A stretch of DNA of 64,000 nt, taken from positions 1,598,001 through 1,662,000 of the forward strand of contig NC_064034.1 of assembly GCF_932526225.1 (NCBI RefSeq), written 5' to 3'. A program made the position numbers and the translations under genes. Positions within the stretch are counted from its first letter, which is position 1. Every line of letters starts with the position of its first letter. The notes under the pieces are model-generated. The model was given only the letters and a program-made list of their open reading frames with translations, searched no databases and had not been told where the DNA came from. This document shows positions 23,601 through 35,600 of the stretch, one piece after another. Source of the DNA: Nematostella vectensis (lineage: Eukaryota; Cnidaria; Anthozoa; Actiniaria; Edwardsiidae).

Positions 23601-26600
23601 GACCACGTCCTGCCATCCTCCCCCACCCCCCTAATACTCTGACCAAGTCCTGCCATCCCCCCCACCCCCCTAATACTCTGACCAAGTCCTGCCATCCTCC
23701 CCCACCCCCCTAATACTCTGACCGAGTCCTGCCATCCTCGCCCACCCCCCTGATACTGACCAAGTCCTGCCATCCCCCACCCCTCTGCCTCTAATACTGA
23801 CCAAGTCCTGCCATCCCCCCACCCCTCTTATACTGACCAAGTCCTGCCATCCTCCCCCACCCCCCTAATACTCTGACCAAGTCCTGCCATCCTCGCCCAC
23901 CCCCCTAATACTCTGACCAAGTCCTGCCATCCTCGCCCACCCCCCTGATACTGACCAAGTCCTGCCATCCTCGCCCACCCCCCTAATACTCTGACCGAGT
24001 CCTGCCATCCTCCCCCACCCCTCTAATACTGACCAAGTCCTAACATCCTCCCCCACCCCCCTGATACTCTGACCGAGTCCTGCCATCCTCCCCCACCCCC
24101 CTAATACTCTGACCAAGTCCTGCCATCCTCCCCCACCCCCCTAATACTCTGACTAAGTCCTGCCATCCTCGCCCACCCCCCTAATACTCTGACCAAGTCC
24201 TGCCATCCTCGCCCACCCCCCTGATACTGACCAAGTCCTGCCATCCTCGCCCACCCCCCTAATACTCTGACCGAGTCCTGCCATCCTCCCCCACCCCCCT
24301 AATACTCTGACCGAGTCCTGCCATCCTCCCCCACCCCCCTAATACTCTGACCGAGTCCTGCCATCCTTCCCCACCTCCCTGATACTCTGACCGAGTCCTG
24401 CCATCCTCCCCCACCCCCGCAGTTTGACCTAGAGCGCGAAGCATTCTATGCAAATGGAAACCGCAGAAAACATAGTGTTGTGTAGGTTTACCTCCGACCA
24501 GGAGCCGACTCTCCACTTGAACTCGCCGCTGCAGGGCCCCAGATGACACGGGCGCCAGATCGGCGGCTTATTTCTCTTGTTGCACTCATCTACACCGGGC
24601 ACGCCTTCACACGTGACCGGTCTTATCTGGTAACCGCCGTCACCGCACGTTCTCGAACACTGTAAATGAGGAATAAGGATATAATATCCACAATCATATA
24701 ACAGTTTTTCAATGGATTGGGTGCAGCGTTATCGGTGACAATTGTAAAGGGAGTTGTGGACGAACATTCATTCTCACCTCAGACCAGTCGCCCACTTTCC
24801 ACTTGGGCGGGCACTTGACTTCGAAGCAGGGTAGATACGCGTGAGGCTTGGGTCGACCATCACAGTTTGACTTGGGGACAGGTTGTCCTTGCTTGTCGAC
24901 ACAGGTCACATAACGGGACTTGCTGCCGAACCCGCACGTCCGCGAACACTGAATAAGTGAAAATGATATGCTTTCAACCAACTTAAGAAATAACTAATTA
25001 GAAAGCAATTCATTCAAATGAAACGCCACGCCATGTTAACGTTTGTTTGGGAGAATTTTGTAGCAGATCAGTGGATCAACCACACGCATGAAAATGCAAC
25101 CTCTGGACCAATCAGAGCATGCGTATTATCTGGACCAATCAGAGCATGCGTATTATCTGAACCAATCAGAGCAGGCGTATTATCTAGAGTATTTCAAAAT
25201 TAGCAGTGTAAAATACTACTTCAATAATATGGGTCTCAAACAACTATTGTTCATCGACGGTGAATATCAAATAGTCATTCGTGAAATTACAAGTGGATTA
25301 CCCGCATGTCTTCATCTGTTACTTAGATTTAATCACCAGAGCACCATCTCCAGTATATTATCGTACCTTAGTCCACGAGGTAGTCCTCCATTGAAACATG
25401 TCGCTATAGAGAGGGCACGCCTGCTTGCGGCATGGAAGTTCGGCGATAGGTCTGGTGGACTCTTCACAATTCTCTTCATTCGCGTACTCGATATTGTAGA
25501 GACAGCGCAATTCGCGCGTCTTGACCCCGTCGCCACATGACTTGGAGCACTAAAGAGAATGAACGCAACAAAAGGTGAAGATAGGAAGGATGAATAACAT
25601 TAGACGGACGGAAAGAGTGCTCACCTCACTCCATGCCCCGGTCTCCCAGTCCCCACACTGCCGATGACGGTTGCATTCTCGCTGGTCTCGGGGTCGCCTA
25701 GGTTGACTGCAGTACTTGTCTTGTATCTGAGTCCCGTTGCTTGCTGTGCACCAGGTTCTGCGCGTCTTGATGCCAGACGAGCATCGTGAGGAACACTGCA
25801 AGTATCACAAACTATAAGTAACGAAACAAAGCGTAACCGGAACCGGGAACAGAGCCCGGTGGTGAGTGGTACAGGCAGAAGCTCCGTCAATTTCCTGCGT
25901 GTTGTTGCACTTACCTCGCCCCAGTTTCCCGCTCGCCACTTGGCGCCATGCACACACTCGATCAGCTGGCACACTCTTCTGATGACGGGACGACTGTTGC
26001 TGTCACACGAGGCGTAAGGGAGGGAATTGTTTCCAAGAATGCACTGTACCTCACGGCTCGTGATGCCGATTCCGCACGTACGCGAACACTGTTGGGAAAT
26101 AAATCTGGATATTTAATCTAAACGAGGCGATGAAAGGCTGATGGTTGAAATGATAATTGAAATACTAGTATATCAAAATAGTTTGCGGACGCTCCAAACG
26201 ATCTCGTGCCCGGGAAAATTATTCAAAGAAATCTCCCAGGGCTCTCTCTCAGACAAAAAGGCGTCTTTTACAGTATCTGAGAAATTGAAAATCACAAAAA
26301 CAGCAAGACGTGTGTCATAATGCGTGTGTCATAATGCGTGTGTCATAACGCGTGTGTCATAACGCGTGTGTCATAACGCGTGTGTCATAATGCGTGTGTC
26401 ATAATGCGTGTGTCATAATGCGTGTGCCATAACGCGTGTGTCATAATGTGTGTGTCATAATGCGTGTGTCATAATGCGTGTGTCATAATGCGTGTATCAT
26501 AATGCGTGTGTCATTATGCGTGTGTCATTATGCGTGTGTCATAATGCGTGTGTCAAAAGGCGTGTGTCATAACGCGTGTGTCATAACGCGTGTGTCATAA

Positions 26601-29600
26601 CGCGTGTGTCATAATGCGTGTGTCATAATGCGTGTGTCATAACGCGTGTGTCATAACGCGTGTGTCATAACGCGTGTGTCATAATGCGTGTGTCATAATG
26701 CGTGTGTCATAATGCGTGTGTCATAATGCGTGTGTCGTAACGCGTGTGTCGTTATGCGTGTGTCATAATGCGTGTAACGTAACGCGTGTGTCGTTATGCG
26801 TGTGTCGTAACGCGTTACCTGACTCCAGTTGCCAATAATCCATTTAGGGCATTCTTGACTGGTGCCGCACACGGTACTGGACTGTGGTTTCGTGCGCAGG
26901 TCGCATGCGCTTGTGTCTTTATCGGAGCAGGTGACAGTTCGTACCTGGGTCCCTTTACCGCAGGTTACTGAGCACTAAAGCGAAAAAAAGCGAGCACAAT
27001 GAAATTTTCCACTTGACCTAAATTAACTTGACTAGAATTAGTCAATCGAAAACGATTATTCCCAGAACCATCTTGAAAGGTCAGTGTCAAAGCTAATTGT
27101 CGGGTATATATAACAATTAAAAAAATGGCGGTTAACAGTTCCAACATCTGTTTTGCGTACACAAGACTACTCACAGAACTCGAATCATATTTTTTTGAGG
27201 AGGTAGTTTTTTTTAAATCCTGAAATCAAAGATTTACCTGACTCCAAGTCCCAGTCTGCCATGTCGCGCACGGTCCCATGTTACACAGGGTGGACGACGA
27301 GGGCTGCCGCTGCTTATCGCACTTTCCGTGAATGGAGCACACGACCGAACGAAGCCTGCGCCCGACACCACACGTGACCGAGCACTGGGCAAGACACGTG
27401 AGAGTATAAATGACACGTGACAACTAGTAAAAATATATACTTACTCGTTTCGAGTAACAAAAAGCATGTGATATAGCTCTAGAGTATACACGACATGGGA
27501 AAAGGGGGGAGTTTCGCAATTGCAGAACATGTTATCGAAGCGAAACTCAGAGTATGGTATATAACATTCTGTGCTACCATATATTTTTTAATTCTCTAAA
27601 TGGACACATTTTTTCTAGTGATTTTGTACTTACGGAGCTCCATTGGCCTACACTCCATGTGGGGCATTCCATAACGTCGCATTCCTTGTATGCGTCCGGC
27701 TTATCCTCTGGATTACAAGTTCCATCCCGCGGCTTGCAGGACACGAAGCGCGTTCGTACCCCACTGCCACATGTCGAGGAGCACTCACTCCACGCTCCAG
27801 CAGTCCACCTAGGACATTCCCCCTTTTCGCACCTGGCTACGTGTGGCGGTTTTTGTGACTCGTTACAGGTAATGTTGTCTGAAGTGCAGGTGACTGTTCT
27901 CCGTTTGACACCAGCGCCACAAGTGACGGAACACTGCAAAACATCTAGTATTGGTATGGTGCTATTACAAACATCTAGTATTGGTATGGTGCTATTACAA
28001 AACATCTAGTATTGGTATGGTGCTATTACAAAACATCTAGTATTGGTATGGTGCTATTACAAAACATCTAGTATTGGTATTGTGCTATTACAAAACATCT
28101 AGTATCGAAATTGTGCTATTACGAAACTTCTAGTATTGTTTTTGTGGGCTGCCCTGTTCGGGCGAATGGTCTCTCGCATATAAAGGTTTGGTTAGACATG
28201 TTTCCGATTTTAGCAAGCCCCCAAGACAATCGGATATTTACGACATTTTCGTGTTGCCAGCTAAATTTCATCACGTACTACACGTGTTCAAAGGTGGCGT
28301 GCCTTAGTTTGCCGGGACTAACAAGCGCTAATAAGCTAATAGACTAATAATAGTTAATAATAGTTAATTCAATTCCATATCTCCAAACTGATCACTCCTC
28401 TTGTTGCCAATATTTTTGACAAATCAGCGCTCACCTGTTCCCAAGGCCCAGCGGCCCACTCCGGACAGGCCGATCGATTGCACTGCTGCGTGCTGTCCGG
28501 TTTATTGTCCGGGTCACACGGTTTCCGCTGAGTGTCACATCTCACCGGACGAGACTGCAAGCCCACGCCGCACGTCACGGAGCACTGTGGGGGCAAGAGG
28601 ACATTTTGAAATGTATGAAACGATGCTCAATCTAGTCAGGAGTTGCTGTCTGGGCATGGTAACATACCATACGCCACGCACTCCTGCGGTGTCGGACCCG
28701 AATAATTCACTCGGATTTGGCACATGAACAGCAGAATTAATTGGGAACAGCGGATATCAAGACTTCGCCTTTCGTGCAAAAGGATGACACCGATAAAAAC
28801 ACCGATAAATTTCTATCAACAACATGTTTATGGGTGCAAAATAGGAGGGCTGACATCTTACCTCTTCCCAAGGCCCCACGGTCCATGTGGGACACCTTTG
28901 CCCGTTACAGCGCATGCTCGACGGTGGTTTTCTGAGCGCACCACATGCATCAGGACTAGGAGAACACGTGACTGCCCTTGTTTTTGTCCCTCCCCCGCAG
29001 CTTACAGAGCACTAAGAGGCAACAAAAATGCGCTCAAACAAACATACATACAATGCACCATACGTACATACGAATAAAGTTTAATGTATGCAGCTCCTGA
29101 AACATTGCATCTGTACCAGTAAGTATGAGTTACCTCGCCCCATTCTTGCGAGAGCCAGCTTGGACAGTCAGGGAGCTCGCACAGCTTGACTACTTCCGGT
29201 TTAGTGTCGTCCTGACAACGATTGCCTCCGGCACTGCACGTGACCACACGTCTGACGACACCCTCGCCACAGGTTACAGAGCACTGTCAAGATATAGGTG
29301 AAGACATAAATTTAGCTGTTAAACTGTTGGTACATACATAATTAAAGAAGGATAGTCAGCCACACATTTGTTATTGTTTTCATCCAATATCGGAGGACAA
29401 ATAATGCAAAGAAATCTCAAAATCAACATCTGTATTCAACACATTCTCAAATGAAATATCGCAATAGTTTTTGTAATCATCACAGTGTCCGCTTAAAAGT
29501 GAACTCTTCGTTTTACTTGAGAAGTCATCGTTATCTAAACGCTACAGGCCTGCCTCCCTCGCCTAAAAATGTCCTTATAACTAGAAAACAATGTACACAA

Positions 29601-32600
29601 TTGTTTTGTTTTCAGGAGGTACTTCTCCAAGCAAAGTCCACTTAAGCAGCATACGACAAGTTGATAATAATCCCTTCATTAAGCCTTTACTGACCTTTTC
29701 CCACGGCCCCACTCTCCACACGGGACACGCCCCAAGATTACATTTCCTTTGACGCTGTGGCATAGACTTGGCGTTACATCTGTCGTCACGCGTGCTACAT
29801 GTCACATCACGCGTCTGTACCCCGTCACCACACGTCACGGAACACTAGGTACGAGATGACAGTAGTTCAGCTAAGTAGACGCGAACTGAAACACTAGGTA
29901 CTAAGCAAGTTCGTTTTTCTTTTATTTTTAGCAATTTCTTTTCCAAAGAGGTGCCCTTTTGAAGTCACAAAGCCATATAGGAAAGATACTAAGTGACGAC
30001 AATTGTTCTTATGCAGATTTAACAGCGCTCGTTTCCAGCCCGTTAAAGAATATCGAGTGCGGGAAGAGGGAGTGTTAGATTCCAACAATCGTTTATCTAG
30101 ATCTAAAGCCTTCAAGTTTTCAAAGTGAGACCAATTATTACTTTTACTTAGATATCATATTTAGGGGTAAACCTTTGACTGACGTAGATACGTACAATGC
30201 TCCAGCGGCCAGCTTCCCATGTGGGACAACCTCCCATGTTGCATCTCTCCCTTTCAATCGGCCTGCTGCGCATGTCGCAATTCTTCTCACCGCTGTTACA
30301 ATCCACTGTCCGCTTGCGCGTTCCTTCACCACAAGTGACAGAGCACTACATAGATTCAGGAAAAACCGGTTAGAGTTGAGTCACGAAATTTGTTGAATAT
30401 GATACTAGTTAATGTATGTGGGGAATGCTCATGAATCGAGTTAATAACCCTTTTTGCCTCACTTCGAGCACGGCTTTGAGTTGTCATAGAGATATCTTAA
30501 ACGCGTTACCTATTATCTAAACGAGTTACCTGTTATCTGAACCCACGTGCAGTGGCATACAAGGCCTTCATTCTTTTTTTACATGGAAAAACTGCTAAAT
30601 AAATTAAACTTTTGTAGCCTCCCTACCTCACTCCAAGAGCCTGGGACCCAGACTGGACACGTCCCGGCGCTACATCGTCTGACATCACTGGGTCGGGTGC
30701 GTCGGTCACAGTGCTTGCGATGCTGGGATTGGCATTGGACCAATCGACGCTGAACACCCTCACCACAGCTCACAGAACACTGAATTATAACAGCATACTT
30801 TGATTAGACAAAGCAAATGCTTATAAAGATCTTTCACTATGGTAAATGAATGTGTGCATACATAAATTAGAATAAAAATGTTCACAATAACCTTTCACTA
30901 TGGGAAATGACTGAGGGCGGATAAAGCGTAAGAGAGCAACTGTTAGTTAGTTAAGGCCGATTAAGCGGTCATTTTACACTCGCTCAAGATCGACTAACAC
31001 AAAGCATTCATTTCCATCGGCTAGTTACAGCGAGTAAGATAAACATTGTCACTGAAGGCTTCAATTGTGGCTTCAATTGTGCAAGGTTAATTTGAAGTTT
31101 TCCTTCAAATGTAAATGGCATTCGTTGAAGTAATTAAGGGAAACATGCCTTTCTCCATGGTCCAGCGGTCCACGTAGGACATTCCACCTTTCCACAGGGC
31201 TGTCTACTGTTGGGCTTGGTCTCCGCATCACACTCTAGCTCATCTGTACTGCACTTGACGGCGCGGGACTGGACACCACGTCCGCAACTGACGGAACACT
31301 TCAAATAGTAAAACAATTGTTAAATGGCGTTGATTCTTTGGGAAAAACGATCGAAATTCGGAAGACATGGATAACTTGGACAACGTGGATGGCTGGTTTT
31401 AACTATTTGGATTTCCTTGGATTGACTAACTTCGCAATTTGAATTTGTTTCGACTTGCTACTCTATTGTGTGTTCATTACCTGACTCCATTGTTCACTTA
31501 TCCACCGTGGACAGGGGCGAATATTGCACTGGCGTCGAGAGGATGGCTTTTTCTCATCGCATTTATCCACACTGGAAGCCGTGCAGTAAACCGAGCGAGC
31601 CTGGAACCCGACACCACAAGTCTTGGAGCACTTCAGGCAAAAAAGGGGGAATGTTAATAACTGTTTTCCCATTCGTGGGCGGCAAACGTTTTGTTGTGCA
31701 CTTGAGTCATTGATGACACATGTGTATAGCCATGACTACACAAAATTGTATGTGGGGACAAGCTTCAGTAAACCCTTCTATTGGCCAGGCGGGGCTAGGC
31801 GCTTTTTTTTCCTGATGCCGTTGTAAATTATCGGCATTCTACTAGGGACAAGCGCCCCCTTCAGCTACTACTCCCCCAGTTCACCAAGTTACGTTAATCG
31901 CAACGGACTTATCACCTTTTCCCAAGGGCCGGACTTCCAGGTGGGGCATTCTCCCAGTGCGCATACTCGCACGCTGGCTGGCCGCGTGGCATTGTCACAT
32001 TGGCTGCCAGCAGGCTCACACAAGACTTGCCTGGACGCTTTGCCAGAGCCACATGTCACTGAGCACTGGAAAAAACACGTTAAAGTGAAGAAGTGACGAT
32101 TCTAAAAAACATGCGCGGTCCGAGCCACATGGGAAAAACACGTGAAAGCAAAGAAATGAAACTTCTAACGAATAAAAGTGGCTCAAGGCGAAATAGAATT
32201 GTCACGTCATGGTACCTCGCTCCAGCGTCCAACAGTCCATTCTGGGCACGCCTTTTTCGCGCAGGGTTGTATTTCTGATGGCTTGACTCTTAGATCGCAA
32301 TTCCCTCCCTCGGGCAAACAATAGACATTCCTTCTTCTTTGGCCTCTACCACAGCTAACAGAGCACTATTCGGCACAAGAAGAGATTAGCATCAATCAAC
32401 AATCCCAAGAATTTTAAACCCACTATGATCCCATAGAAAAAACACACACATATACCTGACTCCAGGCTCCAACATTCCACTCTGCGCATGGCTGCATGAG
32501 GCACGGACGAGAGTCAGAAGGCCTGTATCTCGCCTCGCAGTTGCTTCCGGCCGGCACACACTCGACAAGTCTTCTGATGTTTCCTCGACCACATGTCACG

Positions 32601-35600
32601 GAGCACTAAGAGCAGAGTATGTGATAGATAAGCCTTATAGCGCAAAAGGCTGAGCTTATCATACGAGGTTTGTAGCTCGTGGAAGTGGCGACAGTGGTCG
32701 TAAAAATAGCGGTGGTTGGTTGATGTTGATGTTACTGATAGTCATGGTTGTAGTCGTTGTGATAACGAATGCGGTAGTAGTTGTTAAAGCAATATTGGTC
32801 ATGGTTATAGGATAAATATATTCATGGAGTTGGTAATAATGGTGGTGATGGTAGTAGTGGTAATGACGTTGATGGTCGTAGAAGCCGTGATAATAATGTT
32901 TTTTTTTTTCACAGAACGTACGTATCCGTACGTTTACTATCGTGAACCACTGAAATCCCCTACCTGGCTCCACTGTCCAGCATTCCATCTTGGACAGTCC
33001 TGTGAGTTACATATCCTTGTCGTGGGTGGTTTACTCATTCGATAGCAAGGTTGATCACGTGAGCTGCACGTGACTGTCCTTGCGCTAATACCACCACCGC
33101 ATGTACGAGAGCACTGAAGAAAACACAAGAAGTCAGCGGGTTTTTTTATGCACCCTAGTACAACCGAGGCTAGAAATTCTAGAAAAAATACAAACAAGCT
33201 GTTCTCTGGAAATCTTATTTATCTCTATCTTTTCTAAGCGTTGTCATACCTCGCTCCACTTTCCCACGGTCCATTCAGGACAGGCTGGTAGTTGGCACTT
33301 CCTAGCCTCTGAAGGTTTTGGCTTTTTGCACTGACTTTGGTTCCCGGTGCTACAAACAACAGTGTGTAACTGGATTCCCTCGCCACATGTAACAGAACAC
33401 TGAGAAAAGCCAATAAATTACACAGGGTCATAATCGTAGAGGAAATAAACGTTAGTACCAGTGCTAGAATTTACTAGCAATCGTAAAGCCCCGTTCGAAC
33501 ATCACAAGCATTGAGAATGCAGTGACAAGTACAGTACAAGTACAGACATGGGTATAGTATTGGTATGTGCTTTCCTGGTGCCGTATTCCACGACCCAATA
33601 GATCACCGTCTCGAGACGAATAAAATCTTCTGAAAAATAAAACCCACCTTACTCCAAGGTCCCTCGCGCCACGTGGCAGGGCACGCCTCTGTATTACAGC
33701 GCCGACTTTCGACTGGCTTCTTGCGGTGGTCGCACTTGGTTAGGGAAGAGCTGCAGTCGATTCTTCTGGTCTGTACACCCCCACCGCAGGTCAGAGAACA
33801 CTAAGACAAAGGGAGATGAAATAGGGATTAGTCTTTTGCGCCAGCATCTTCGCTTTTGTTTCATACAGCCACATTCATAGCCTTCTTCAAGGACTTCAGC
33901 TCCTTCCAAGGTGTCTACGAAAGCTGTCGGGACGTAGGAATTGTGACATTTTTATCAGATTAAACTGAATCCAAATACTATTAGTATAACAATTTTTAAG
34001 AAGATGGACAGGTTCCTACCTGTCCCCAATCCCCTGCATTCCACTGCGGGCACACAGGTAGCTCGCACTTAAGCAGCTGAGTAGGCTTTCTAGCTGTATC
34101 GCAGTTGTTCCTACTGCAGTAGACCTCCCGCCTTTTGTAACCGAATCCACAAGTCACCGAACACTATAAAAAACGAGTCAATGTGAGATAACAGAGTGGA
34201 AACCAAAGACATTGTAAATGAAAAAGAGACGTGTGGGAGGGGGTTAGTTAGACCAACCCCCTGGCAATACAAGCAATATTGTGGGGAAGTAAAGAAATGG
34301 ACAAAGCACTACCTCACTCCACGACCCCATGATCCAAGTCGGGCAAGCAGCATTGGTGCACACCTCGGTGTCAGCGGGCCTGGAGTCTTGCACGCATGCA
34401 TTGCTGGTTCGTCCGTTGCGAGTACACGTGACTGGGCGACGCCGAATTCCTTTACCACATGTAACGGAACACTGGAATAACAAAATAAGCAAACATGTTA
34501 GGATTCACTAACAAAATTGACAATGATGGGAAGGAGCTGATATGTTGAAGAGCATTTCCGTCCACCCTTTGAAACAAGACTAGAGATGACTGGATGAATC
34601 TCTTTTGTATTTTAGTATATTGACGCGACGGTGGTGGCGATGTAAGGAAGATGTGGTTAAAATTTTAAGTTTTGAAGCTAAAGCACTCTCTTGCAGCTGG
34701 AATGATGAATTACGAGAGTGAAATACAATGGTCGAGCCGCACTCTCTTGCAGCTGGAATGATGAATTACGAGAGTGAAATACAATGGTCGAGCCGCACTC
34801 TCTTGCAGCTGGAATGATGAATTACGAGAGTGAAATACAATAGTCGAGCCAAAGGCATGGGAAGGCGCCCCATTTCTAATCGCGGAACACAGCTTAGATC
34901 GACATTGTTGGTTAAAGCAAGAAGGTTTGTTCATTTACTCACTGCTCCCCAAGCGCTTGTCCTCCAGGTTGGTTGGTGGGCTGGGGTCAGTGGCCGGTAA
35001 GGATCGGTCGGTAATACAGTCGCCTGTTTGTTGACGTGCAACGCGAGCCCTTCACACTTTTGAAGCTCACATTCTCGCTGCTCCGGAGGCCGCTTGAAAG
35101 GGTCACATTGAGAATCTTTTGCAATCTTCCAGTTCTCGTATGCACACTTGACAATGCGAGACTGGACACCCTTACCGCAAGATTTTGAGCACTGAAGCAA
35201 ATGATAAGAATGTGGAATCAAACATAAGTTCAAGCATGCAGTGTTGCTTTTCAAAAGTTGTACAAGAGTTGTGTACAAAAAGATGAGTGAAGTGCTCATA
35301 ACATTGTAGACCAAGACTAGATCACTAATCACCACCAATAACTCTATTTTTGCAAGTGTTATAGTTCGAGGAGTAACTAACTTACAAGGCCCCACGCCCC
35401 GTGTTTCCACGACGTACATGGCTTGACGTTACATCTCTCGTACGTAGCTGGACGATTGGGAGCGTCGCACAACCTCTCCGCCACTGCAACACCGCGACTG
35501 TCTGCGCATGTCACCCGACGCATTCGCCTCCCCTGATCACCGCACGACTGAGAGCACTGAAACAGGGACAACATAAATGATCGACGATGTCAGACATTCA

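Noticed and set aside
23102-24549. Gly/Trp-rich minus-strand frames
   Set aside because: They translate the 38-41-bp minisatellite; only 24492-24659 within this stretch is real coding sequence.
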